A model generated the notes under the pieces. That model saw nothing but the letters and a program-made list of their open reading frames with translations. It was not told where the DNA came from and did not search any database. 64,000 nt of DNA from Salidesulfovibrio onnuriiensis. GTDB lineage: Bacteria > Desulfobacterota > Desulfovibrionia > Desulfovibrionales > Desulfovibrionaceae. Position 1 is the first letter of the stretch. Each line of letters starts with the position of its first letter. A program made the position numbers and the translations under genes. Shown here piece after piece: positions 9,456 through 17,593 of the stretch. The stretch covers positions 2,587,001 to 2,651,000 of the forward strand of contig NZ_CP040751.1 in NCBI RefSeq assembly GCF_008001235.1, written 5' to 3'.

Positions 9456-10868
9456 ATGGGATTGGAACTCAGACAACAACTCAAGCTCTCTCAACAACTG
9501 GTCATGACGCCCCAGTTGCAGCAGGCCATCAAGCTGCTGCAGCTTTCCCGTCTTGAACTGGTTGAAACCGTGCAGCAGGAATTGCTGGAGAATCCGTTCC
9601 TTGAGGAGCCCGATCCCGAAGAAGTTCGGGAGGACACCAAGGACGCCGGTTCCGGCGATGACGAAAGCGCGGAACTGATCCGTGACGCGGACTGGGAAAA
9701 CTACCTGGGCGAATTCTCCAGTACCTCCAAGCAGTCTCATGCCCGGGAAGCGGAGCTCCCGGAAGAGGGCATGTCCTTCGAGGCACGCCTTGCCTCCAAG
9801 CCTTCCCTGGGCGGCCATCTCAACTGGCAGATGCGCCTTTCCAACTTCACGGACGAGGAAATCGCCATCGGCGAAATCATCATCGGCAACCTGGACCACA
9901 ACGGCTACCTACAGGCCGACGTGGCCGACATTCTTTCCATGGTCGCGGCCACCGAGGAACAGGTGGAGTCGGTCATCAAGAAAATCCAGCGTCTCGACCC
10001 CATCGGAGTCGGAGCCCGGACCCCCCAGGAATGTCTGCTGGTGCAGCTCGAAGTCTATGAACTGGACGACGATCCCGTTCTTGTCTCCCTGGTGCGCGAC
10101 CACCTGGAGGACCTGGAAAAGCATCGCTACAAGCCCCTGGCCCGCAAATTCAAGATCAGCATGGAAGAGCTCAAGGAATACCTCGAGGAAATCCAGAAAC
10201 TCGACCCCATGCCCGGGACGAATTTCTCGTCCACGGAACCGCACTACGTCAGCCCTGACGTGTTCGTTTACAAATTCGGGGACGAATTCGTTATCATCCT
10301 CAATGAGGACGGCCTGCCGAGGCTGCAGATGAACTCGTTCTATGTGGACAACGTCAAGGCCCGTAACGAGAAGGAAAAGGATTACTTCTCAGAGAAGATG
10401 CGTTCCGCGGCGTGGTTGATGAAAAGTCTGTACCAACGCCAGCGCACACTGTATAAAGTAGTTGAAAGTATTGTCCGTTTTCAGCGTGATTTCTTCGAGG
10501 AAGGGGTAACCAAACTCAAGCCCCTGATTCTCAAGGAGGTAGCCGAAGACATCAATATGCATGAATCGACCGTCAGCAGGATCACGACCAGCAAGTACGT
10601 GTCCACGCCCCACGGGATCTTTGAGCTGAAGTTCTTCTTCAACAGCGCACTGGATCTCGGGGACGGCTCCCAGGTCGGCTCGGAAAGCGTCAAGGCCCTT
10701 ATCAAAGAACTCATAAGCGAGGAGAATCCGAAAAAACCATTAAGTGACGAAAGAATCGGTGATATTCTGAAAGAAAAACTGGACGTCAATATTGCGCGGA
10801 GAACCGTGGCAAAATACCGCTCGGCAATGGGCATTCCCTCTTCGTCCAAGCGGAAACAGTTTTTCTAG
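9456..10868 (+). CDS. rpoN: RNA polymerase sigma-54 factor
   Basis: 470 aa. Glutamine-rich region I (QLKLSQQLVMTPQLQQAIKLLQ) that contacts enhancer-binding activators, an acidic region II (about 50-80), the core-binding region, an HTH (MHESTVSRITTSKYVSTPHG), and the C-terminal RpoN box ARRTVAKYRSAMGIPSS that reads the -24 element (commonly ARRTVAKYRE). It lies upstream of hpf, ptsN and rapZ, the standard proteobacterial rpoN neighbourhood. Confidence 0.97.
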   Translation: MGLELRQQLKLSQQLVMTPQLQQAIKLLQLSRLELVETVQQELLENPFLEEPDPEEVREDTKDAGSGDDESAELIRDADWENYLGEFSSTSKQSHAREAELPEEGMSFEARLASKPSLGGHLNWQMRLSNFTDEEIAIGEIIIGNLDHNGYLQADVADILSMVAATEEQVESVIKKIQRLDPIGVGARTPQECLLVQLEVYELDDDPVLVSLVRDHLEDLEKHRYKPLARKFKISMEELKEYLEEIQKLDPMPGTNFSSTEPHYVSPDVFVYKFGDEFVIILNEDGLPRLQMNSFYVDNVKARNEKEKDYFSEKMRSAAWLMKSLYQRQRTLYKVVESIVRFQRDFFEEGVTKLKPLILKEVAEDINMHESTVSRITTSKYVSTPHGIFELKFFFNSALDLGDGSQVGSESVKALIKELISEENPKKPLSDERIGDILKEKLDVNIARRTVAKYRSAMGIPSSSKRKQFF

Positions 10869-10905
10869 AAGCTTCTCAATACCCACAACCGTAGGAGGGT
10901 AGTCC

Positions 10906-11454
10906 ATGAATATCAGTTTCACCTTCAAGAACTTCGACCCGTCCGACCACCTGAAGAAGTATGCCAACAAGCGCTTCGGCAAACTCGGCAAGTACGTCTC
11001 CCATTCCGACGTCGCCGAACTCCAGGTAACGCTGATGGTAGAGAAATTCCGCCAGAAGGCTGAAGTGATTCTCAAGGCCGACAATATGAACATGACGGCC
11101 CTGGAGTCTTCTGAGGACATGTACTCTTCCATCGACATGGTTCTGGACAAGCTCGAAGCTCAGCTGCGCAAGTCGCGCGAAAAGATGAAGAGCCGGAGCA
11201 AGAAGGCCAAAGCCAACAAGACGGTGCAGATGGATTATCTGACTTTCCACGACCGGGAATCCGGCGACTGGACTCCGACCATCGTGGGCCGGGACTCCTA
11301 CGAGCCCAAGCCCATGTCCATTGATGAAGCGGCTATGCAGCTGGACACCAAGGAAAACGACTTCCTGGTGTTCCTCAATTCCGATACCGAAGGAATCAAC
11401 GTCATCTACAAAAGAAAAAATGGTGATTTCGGCCTTATAGATCCTGGACATTAA
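10906..11454 (+). CDS. hpf: Ribosome hibernation promoting factor, long form
   Basis: 182 aa. The N-terminal half (about 1-100) is the S30AE/YfiA domain (NISFTFKNFDPSDHLKKYA start). The C-terminal part (about 120-180) is the dimerisation domain of long HPF (LTFHDRESGDWTPTIVGRDSYEPKPMS... DFLVFLNSDTEGINVIYKRK). Long HPF joins 70S ribosomes into inactive 100S dimers. A strong AGGAGGGTAG motif precedes the ATG. Its stop is 2 bases before ptsN. Confidence 0.93.
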   Translation: MNISFTFKNFDPSDHLKKYANKRFGKLGKYVSHSDVAELQVTLMVEKFRQKAEVILKADNMNMTALESSEDMYSSIDMVLDKLEAQLRKSREKMKSRSKKAKANKTVQMDYLTFHDRESGDWTPTIVGRDSYEPKPMSIDEAAMQLDTKENDFLVFLNSDTEGINVIYKRKNGDFGLIDPGH

Positions 11455-11456
11455 TC

Positions 11457-11906
11457 ATGAAACTCGGTGATTACCTCGAAAAAGAACTCATAATACCGGC
11501 ATTGACCTCCGCCACCAAGGCGGAGGTCCTTGCCGAACTTGTTTCCCCCCTGGCGTCCACGACCGCATCTTTTGATGCGGAACAGGCCGTTTCCGTGCTT
11601 CTGGAAAGAGAAAAGCTCGGCACCACCGGCATCGGCGACGGGATAGCCATTCCCCACGGCAAGCTGGAAAGCCTGGAAAAAATCCGGGTGGTTGTCGGCC
11701 GCAGTATCGAGGGCGTTGAATTCGAAGCCCTCGATTTCAAGCCTTGCCATATCTTTTTTCTGGTTCTGGCTCCGGAGCAGGTTGCGGGGTTGCATCTGCG
11801 GCTGTTGGCGCAGATTTCCCGGCTGCTCAAGGACGAGAATTTCCGCAGGGAATTTCTCCAGGCCGAGGACGGGGAGACCCTTTGGAAACTCCTCAAGAAC
11901 TCCTGA
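11457..11906 (+). CDS. ptsN: PTS EIIA-like nitrogen regulatory protein
   Basis: 149 aa. EIIA of the fructose/nitrogen family; phosphorylatable His67 sits in GIGDGIAIPHGKL. It takes phosphate from HPr-like proteins and regulates rather than transports sugar. It lies between hpf and rapZ, as in many proteobacteria. No EI or HPr gene is in the window, so its phosphate donor is encoded elsewhere. Confidence 0.92.
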   Translation: MKLGDYLEKELIIPALTSATKAEVLAELVSPLASTTASFDAEQAVSVLLEREKLGTTGIGDGIAIPHGKLESLEKIRVVVGRSIEGVEFEALDFKPCHIFFLVLAPEQVAGLHLRLLAQISRLLKDENFRREFLQAEDGETLWKLLKNS

Positions 11907-11925
11907 CGCCTGAAGGAAGCCAGCC

Positions 11926-12807
11926 TTGACACCCAAGACTCATTTCCCGGTCATAGTTGTCACCGGCCTCTCCGGTTCCGGAAAAAGCACGGCCCTGCGG
12001 GTTTTCGAAGACCTGGGCTATTTCTGTGTGGACGGCATGCCCGTGGGAATGCTTCCCAAGCTGGCGGAAATGTTCCAGCAAAAGGATTCCAAGCACAGGG
12101 GGCTCGTGCTGGGCATGGACCTGCGCCAAGACGATTTCATCGAGGAATGGGAACAGGCCATGGCCGAGCTGGATGCGGTGAATCTGGAAGTGCAGGTTCT
12201 TTTCCTGGAATGTCGGCTGGAAACACTGGTGACCCGGTACGCCACCACGCGCAGGCCGCATCCCCTCGAATCCATTGACATAGGGCTGGAACAAGCCCTG
12301 GAAAAGGAAAAGACCCTGCTGGATCCCATCCGCAAGGTCTCGGCCCTGGTTCTTGACACCACCGACTATTCCATCCATGACTTGAGACGGATTGTCCAAG
12401 AAAAGTGGGCGGACCTGGAGGAGCAGGGCCGGAGCATGCGGGTGCATGTGGTCACTTTCGGGTTCAAGTATGGCGTACCTCTGGAAGCGGACCTTGTTTT
12501 CGATCTCCGCTTTCTGCCCAATCCGTATTTCGACGAGTCCCTGCGGGAAATGTCCGGCAAGGACGAAGCCGTGGCCAAGTATGTGCTGGGGCAGGAGCCG
12601 GGCATTACGTTCAAAACCAAGTTTCTGGACTTTCTGACATACATGCTTCCCTTGTACGCCCAGGAGGGGCGCTACCGGATGACCGTGGCCATCGGGTGCA
12701 CCGGAGGACGGCACCGCTCTGTTTCCGTTGCCGAGGAAGTGTATCAAAAGCTGAAAAGTGACGGCTACTCCGTAGCCATAGAACATAGACATCTTGAACT
12801 GGGATAA
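11926..12807 (+). CDS. rapZ: RNase adapter protein / nucleotide-binding protein RapZ
   Basis: 293 aa from a TTG start. Walker A GLSGSGKST at 14-22 and the C-terminal GCTGGRHRSV motif typical of RapZ (YvcJ). In enterobacteria RapZ steers GlmZ/GlmY small RNAs and so GlcN-6-P synthase; whether that holds here is unknown. PTS genes follow directly: the IIA start is 2 bases past its stop. No better ATG or GTG exists upstream of the P-loop, and the AAGGAAG motif 10 bases before supports the TTG. Confidence 0.92.
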   Translation: MTPKTHFPVIVVTGLSGSGKSTALRVFEDLGYFCVDGMPVGMLPKLAEMFQQKDSKHRGLVLGMDLRQDDFIEEWEQAMAELDAVNLEVQVLFLECRLETLVTRYATTRRPHPLESIDIGLEQALEKEKTLLDPIRKVSALVLDTTDYSIHDLRRIVQEKWADLEEQGRSMRVHVVTFGFKYGVPLEADLVFDLRFLPNPYFDESLREMSGKDEAVAKYVLGQEPGITFKTKFLDFLTYMLPLYAQEGRYRMTVAIGCTGGRHRSVSVAEEVYQKLKSDGYSVAIEHRHLELG

Positions 12808-12809
12808 GC

Positions 12810-13238
12810 ATGCCATCCAATGAACAGCACGTGGGAATCGTCGTGGTTACCCACGGAGACTTCGGCAGGGAGTTGATCAAGGCCGCTGAAATGGTCCTGG
12901 GAGCACAGGAACGTTGTTTTGCAGTCAGCGTCGATGTGAAGCGGGAAGTGGACGAAACCGTGGAGGCCATCCGCCAGGCGGCTCACAAGGCCGGCGCGGG
13001 CACCGGCGTCCTCATTCTCACCGACCTCTTCGGCGGATCCCCGACCACCCTGAGCCTTTCCCTGCTGAAGGCAGACGACCTTGAGGTGGTTACCGGCGTG
13101 AACCTGCCCATGGTCATCAAGGCCCTACAGGCCCGAAGCGAAGCCTTGGGCGATCTCGCCGCGGCGGTCCGGGACGCGGGACTTCAGGGCATTGTCGTGG
13201 CGGGGGAACTGCTGCGAAAGAAAACCAGAAAGAAGTAG
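12810..13238 (+). CDS. PTS mannose-family EIIA
   Basis: 142 aa. The fold begins VGIVVVTHGDFG with the phosphorylated His15, and continues with LTDLFGGSPTT, both conserved in ManX-type IIA domains. It would take phosphate from HPr and pass it to the IIB encoded next. Free-standing rather than fused to IIB as in E. coli ManX. It is the first of three mannose-type PTS genes attached to rapZ. Confidence 0.9.
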   Translation: MPSNEQHVGIVVVTHGDFGRELIKAAEMVLGAQERCFAVSVDVKREVDETVEAIRQAAHKAGAGTGVLILTDLFGGSPTTLSLSLLKADDLEVVTGVNLPMVIKALQARSEALGDLAAAVRDAGLQGIVVAGELLRKKTRKK

Positions 13239-13243
13239 CGGTC

Positions 13244-13696
13244 ATGAGCTGGGTCCGAATCGATAACCGCCTGATTCACGGGCAAATAATAGAAACATGG
13301 ATTCCTTATACCGGGGCACGGTCAGTACTGGTGGCCAACGATGAACTGGCCTCGGACATCATGCAGCAGCAAATCATGTCCCTGGCCATTCCCGGCAACA
13401 TCGAAAGCCATTTCGTCACCGTGGATGCCGTGGCCCGGGAAATGAAAGCCATCGGCAAAAACACGATCATCCTCTTTTACAACTGCTCCGACGCCAAAAA
13501 GGCCTTCGACACCGGGTTCCTTTTCGACATTCTCAACATCGGCAACGTTCATTACAGCCCCGGCAGAAAACAGGTTTCCCCCAATGTGGCCCTGACCAAC
13601 GAGGACGAACACTGCCTCAAGTATTTCTGCAAGAAGGGCGTCGAACTCGATTTTCGATGTGTTCCCAACGACACGGTACAGGTGAGGTTGCCATGA
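13244..13696 (+). CDS. PTS mannose/fructose-family EIIB
   Basis: 150 aa. Begins WVRIDNRLIHGQIIETWIP; His12 is the phosphorylation site of mannose-family IIB proteins. The family's DE(L)A..IMQQQIMSLAIP segment follows. Length fits a single IIB domain. The stop codon overlaps the start of the EIIC gene (ATGA), so the two are translationally coupled. Confidence 0.9.
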   Translation: MSWVRIDNRLIHGQIIETWIPYTGARSVLVANDELASDIMQQQIMSLAIPGNIESHFVTVDAVAREMKAIGKNTIILFYNCSDAKKAFDTGFLFDILNIGNVHYSPGRKQVSPNVALTNEDEHCLKYFCKKGVELDFRCVPNDTVQVRLP

Positions 13697-14402
13697 TGGA
13701 TGTCGCCATGTTGGGCTGGTTTGCCATTGTCGCTTTTTTTTTGCGCTTTTCTCCCTGTTCCGCAGCTCGCTAAGTATCGGCCTTCTTGAGCGCCCCCTGG
13801 TCATCGGCCTGTTTTGGGGAGTGTTCAACGGAGACCTTCCCACCAGCCTGTTCATCGCCATATTCTTCGAACTCTTCTGGCTGGACCTCATCCCGGCCGG
13901 CACCTTTATCCCGCCCCATCTCGCGGCATCCACCTTTTCCTCCCTGGCCCTGACCACCTGGTTCCAGCTGACCAATCCTTCCCAGATCATGATCGTCATG
14001 TTCGCCAGCATGCCCCTGGCCTGGGTCGGAGCGAAGCTAGAAGGCATGATGCGGGATCGGCAGCGCCTCAGCTACAATCGCATGCTGAATTGGGCGCGAA
14101 ACCCGGTGGACGCCAATCTGCCGGGCATGATCATCCTCCGTTCCATAGCCGCCACGGCAGCCGTTTCCTGGGGGTTGTTCTTCCTCACGATGCTTGTCTT
14201 TCAGCAGGCATTCTCCTTCCTTTTCGAAGACTTTCCGGACCTGCTTCTGGCTCTCAAGGTGCAATGGCCTCATCTGTGGATTGCGGCCACTCTGGGCGGG
14301 GTCATGGCCCTGCGCGTAAAACGCGCTTATGCAATACTGACTGCGGGAATCGGATTTGTTCTTTTTTTCTCAATCTGGTCCGTATTCACTTGGCAGTCCT
14401 AA
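13693..14402 (+). CDS. PTS mannose-family EIIC, frame broken at a T9 tract
   Basis: Reading from the ATG that overlaps the IIB stop gives MMDVAMLGWFAIVAFF and then runs into a stop at about 13773. The nine Ts at 13734-13742 are the break. With ten Ts the frame continues FALFSLFRSSLSIGLLERPL and joins the long open frame that ends at 14402, giving 236 aa with the EIIC features GLLERPLVIG, GDLPTSLFIAIFFELFWLDL and GTFIPPH. Either the sequence is one T short, the gene is a fresh pseudogene, or slippage on the T9 tract restores the frame. No IID gene follows, so a normal mannose permease could not be formed from this cluster. Confidence 0.75.
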
Positions 14403-14487
14403 AAGATTGTGATAATCCGAACATTCTGAAAATGACTTGAATATTTTTGTAGTCAAGCAATTTCATTAATATTTAGGAGGAGTTGAA

Positions 14488-15408
14488 ATGGCTATCGTAG
14501 TAGTAGGACACAAGAATCCGGATACCGACACCATCGCTTCCGCCATCGCGGTTGCAGACCTGTGGACCAAGCGTGGCATGGAAGCAAAGGCCATCGCTCA
14601 GGGCGAAATCGCTCCTGAAACCGCCTTTGTTCTGGAAAAATTCGGTTTTTCCGCTCCTGAAATCCTGGCCGACGCCACCGATCAAAAGATCATCCTGGTG
14701 GACCACACCGACCTGTCCCAGTCCATGGACAACCTGGAAAAGGGTGAACTGATCGCCGTTGTGGACCACCACAAGCTGGGCGACGTCACCACCCCGAATC
14801 CCCTGGAAATGTGGGTGTGGCCCGTGGGCTGTACCGGCACCGTGATCAAGTCCATGTACGATTTCTTCGGCGTTGAAATGCCCAAGAACATCGCTGGCAT
14901 CCTGCTCTGTGCAATCCTGAGCGACACTGTCATGTTCAAGTCCGTGACCTGCACCCCGCAGGACAAGGAAGCAGTGGAAGCTCTGGCTAAGATCGCCGGT
15001 GTTGGCGACGTCATGGCTCTGGGCATGGAAATGTTCAAGGTCAAGTCCGCCGTGGATGGCGCTTCCGCCAGCGAACTGGTCTTCCGTGACTACAAGGACT
15101 TCGACATGTCCGGCAACAAGGTCGGCATCGGCCAGCTGGAAGTCGTTGACCTGTCCATGCTGGACGCACACAAGGAAGCCCTTCAGGCTGAAATTGAAAA
15201 GGTCAAGGCTGACGGACGTCACTCCGTCTTCCTGCTGCTGACCGACATCATGAAGGAAGGCTCTGAAATGCTGATCGCCTCCGACGACGCTTCCGTTGTC
15301 GAAAAGGCATTCGGCAAGGCTCCCGAAGGCAAGTCCATCTGGCTGGACGGCGTCATGAGCCGCAAAAAGCAGGTTGCTCCGAACTTCATCAAGGCCTTCG
15401 AAGGCTAG
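14488..15408 (+). CDS. ppaC: Manganese-dependent inorganic pyrophosphatase (class C)
   Basis: 306 aa. DHH-family phosphoesterase: GHKNPDTDT (His8, Asp12, Asp14) and VVDHHK supply the metal ligands, and the C-terminal DHHA2 domain ends SRKKQVAPNF. It hydrolyses pyrophosphate to phosphate in the cytoplasm, important in sulfate reducers because ATP sulfurylase releases pyrophosphate. A strong AGGAGG precedes the ATG and a strong terminator follows; codon use is biased toward a narrow set, suggesting high expression. Confidence 0.95.
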   Translation: MAIVVVGHKNPDTDTIASAIAVADLWTKRGMEAKAIAQGEIAPETAFVLEKFGFSAPEILADATDQKIILVDHTDLSQSMDNLEKGELIAVVDHHKLGDVTTPNPLEMWVWPVGCTGTVIKSMYDFFGVEMPKNIAGILLCAILSDTVMFKSVTCTPQDKEAVEALAKIAGVGDVMALGMEMFKVKSAVDGASASELVFRDYKDFDMSGNKVGIGQLEVVDLSMLDAHKEALQAEIEKVKADGRHSVFLLLTDIMKEGSEMLIASDDASVVEKAFGKAPEGKSIWLDGVMSRKKQVAPNFIKAFEG

Positions 15409-15437
15409 TTCGCAACCGGCTGAAAAGCCTATGCTCG

Positions 15438-15470
15438 GGCCCGCTGGCATCATGCCGGCGGGCCTTTTTT
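15438..15470 (+). terminator. Rho-independent terminator after ppaC
   Basis: GGCCCGC / GCGGGCC stem with a TGGCATCATGCCG-rich loop followed by six Ts, 30 bases past the ppaC stop. Confidence 0.85.
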
Positions 15471-15559
15471 ATGCCAGAGCTTATTATTCCTTTCGTCATC
15501 CATCGCATCGGAGCCATCTATGTCCTTGCTTGCCTTGACGAAAGGCATACAATACCACC

Positions 15560-16648
15560 ATGCGGAAAACATGTGAGAATCAGGGCCTTCACATTTCCCG
15601 GGACTGTACGGAATGCGGGGCTTGCGTTAAAAATTGCGCCTTTCTGGAGGAACGGGGGACTCCCAAAAGCATTGCCGAGACGGTTCTGTCCGGCAGCCTT
15701 TCTTCCAGCATCGCCTTTGACTGCAGCCTATGCGGACTGTGCGAAACTATTTGCCCGGAGAAGTTGTCCATTACAGCCTACTTTCTGGAGATGCGCCGAC
15801 AATGCCAGCAGGACGGTTCGGTGGACATGCGTCCGTACAGGCCGATTCTTCAGTACGAAAAAACAGGACACTCACGCCTTTTCGCCCATTACGACATCCC
15901 CGAAGGCTGCGACACTGTCTTCTTTCCGGGCTGCACCTTTCCCGGCACCAGACCCAAAACGACCCAGGCCTTTTTCAAGACCCTTCAAAAGCATGTACCC
16001 ACTGCGGGTATCGTACTCGACTGCTGCCACAAACCTTCCCATGATCTGGGGAGACAGGATTATTTTGAAAGCCGTTTTGCGAGGATACTGCAAAAGTTGC
16101 GTGAGCATGACATAAAGCGAGTCATTGTGGCCTGCCCTAATTGCTACAAGGTTTTCAGGGAGTATGGACAGAAGCTGAAAATACAATCCGCCTACGAATT
16201 TCTGGCGGAGAAGGAAACCCCGGACATAGCCGCCCCCGATGTACTGGATGTAGTTATCCACGACCCGTGCCCCTTGCGAAATAAAAAGGGCATACACAAA
16301 GCAGTACGTTCGCTTGCCACCTCTCTGGGGTGCGGATGGGAGGAAGCCCGAAACAATAAACGGCGCACCCTCTGTTGCGGGGAGGGCGGTTCTGTCCCGT
16401 TCGTCCGCCCGGACCTTGCGCTCCGCTGGAGCAGGCGGCGTGTCGACCAAGCCGGGGGCAAAACCATTCTGACCTATTGCGCGGGGTGCACCGTCACTTT
16501 GTCCCGCCTGGTCCCAACGGTCCACATACTGGACATGCACTTTTTCAGGGACAGCATTCTTTCCGGGACATTCAAGCCGCTCCGAGGTCTCGCAACCTAC
16601 CTGGCCAGGCTCTGGCTCAAATTGCGACTTCTGATCAGGCGAGCATAA
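15560..16648 (+). CDS. (Fe-S)-binding CCG-domain protein (GlpC/HdrD-like)
   Basis: 362 aa. Two ferredoxin motifs at the N-terminus (CTECGACVKNC near 16-26 and CSLCGLCETICP near 55-66) are followed by two cysteine-rich CCG domains (FFPGCTFPG... DCCHKPS and DPCPLR... LCCGEGG... YCAGC). This is the arrangement of GlpC, HdrD and lactate/glycolate oxidase Fe-S subunits, which pass electrons to membrane carriers. No flavoprotein or dehydrogenase partner lies beside it and it has its own terminator, so the electron donor is unknown. The C-terminal 25 residues are basic and hydrophobic and could touch the membrane. Confidence 0.85.
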   Translation: MRKTCENQGLHISRDCTECGACVKNCAFLEERGTPKSIAETVLSGSLSSSIAFDCSLCGLCETICPEKLSITAYFLEMRRQCQQDGSVDMRPYRPILQYEKTGHSRLFAHYDIPEGCDTVFFPGCTFPGTRPKTTQAFFKTLQKHVPTAGIVLDCCHKPSHDLGRQDYFESRFARILQKLREHDIKRVIVACPNCYKVFREYGQKLKIQSAYEFLAEKETPDIAAPDVLDVVIHDPCPLRNKKGIHKAVRSLATSLGCGWEEARNNKRRTLCCGEGGSVPFVRPDLALRWSRRRVDQAGGKTILTYCAGCTVTLSRLVPTVHILDMHFFRDSILSGTFKPLRGLATYLARLWLKLRLLIRRA

Positions 16649-16682
16649 AAAAAGCCCCGCGGCATAAACCTCGGGGCTTTTT
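16647..16682. terminator. Bidirectional terminator between convergent genes
   Basis: AAAAAGCCCCG / CGGGGCTTTTT stem with a 12-base loop: T runs follow on both strands, ending the Fe-S gene on the plus strand and dapA on the minus strand. Confidence 0.85.
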
Positions 16683-16702
16683 CATTTCTGATGAATCGAG
16701 AA

Positions 16703-17587
16703 TCAAACCAAGCCGTGCTCCTTGAGCATGGCATCCAGCTTGACATCGGTTTCCGGGGTAACCGGAAGCATGGGAAGTCGGAATTCGAGGTTCTTGAAAA
16801 TTCCCATCTTGTACAAGCAGGTCTTCACGGGCATGGGGTTGGTTTCGAAGAACATGGCCCGGTTCACCGGCGCCATCTTCAGGCTCAGATCCAGGGCTGT
16901 TTCCATGTCCCGCTTTTCAAAGGCGGAGCACATGTCGGCCATTTCGCCGGGCATGATGTTGGAAATGACGGAAATGACGCCACAACCGCCCACGGCAAGA
17001 AGGGGCAGCACCGTGAAGTCATCCCCGGACATCATGTCGAAATCCTTGCCGCATTCTTCAATGACCTCGGCGCACTGCTTCAGGTTGCCGGTGGCTTCCT
17101 TGATGCCGACCACTTCGGGAACCGCATCCTTGATGCGCTTCAGGGTCTCGGGAAGCAGATTCAGGGCAGTACGGCCCGGAACATTGTAGATGATGATAGG
17201 CATGGACACTTCGGCGGCAATGGCCTTGAAATGTTCCACCAGACCGGCCGGAGTCGGTTTATTGTAATAAGGCGTAATCAGGAGTGCACCGTCCGCCCCG
17301 GCGTCCTTGGCCATCTTGGTCAGTTCAATGGCTTCCTTGGTGCTGTTGGAACCGGCCCCGGCAATAACCGGAACACGTCCCTTGGACTGTTCCACGCAGA
17401 TACGGATGACCTCTCCCTGTTCCTCGTGGGAAAGGGTGGCCGCTTCACCGGTGGTTCCGCATGGCACCAGCCCGTTTATGCCTTTTTCTATCTGCCATTC
17501 AATGAAATCCCTGTAATTCGCTTCATCGACTGCGCCGTTCTTGAAGGGGGTCGATAGGGCGGTAAAAGCTCCGCTGAACATTTGCAC
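16703..17587 (-). CDS. dapA: 4-hydroxy-tetrahydrodipicolinate synthase
   Basis: 294 aa. Condenses pyruvate with aspartate semialdehyde, committing carbon to lysine and diaminopimelate. The Schiff-base Lys is in VVGIKEATGNL (about residue 161), with the GTTGEAATL phosphate-like loop and the TPYYNKP motif holding the catalytic Tyr. Full length. It follows the UshA-like gene by 6 bases and ends at the shared terminator. Confidence 0.95.
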   Translation of the reverse strand: MQMFSGAFTALSTPFKNGAVDEANYRDFIEWQIEKGINGLVPCGTTGEAATLSHEEQGEVIRICVEQSKGRVPVIAGAGSNSTKEAIELTKMAKDAGADGALLITPYYNKPTPAGLVEHFKAIAAEVSMPIIIYNVPGRTALNLLPETLKRIKDAVPEVVGIKEATGNLKQCAEVIEECGKDFDMMSGDDFTVLPLLAVGGCGVISVISNIMPGEMADMCSAFEKRDMETALDLSLKMAPVNRAMFFETNPMPVKTCLYKMGIFKNLEFRLPMLPVTPETDVKLDAMLKEHGLV

Positions 17588-17593
17588 TCCTCC

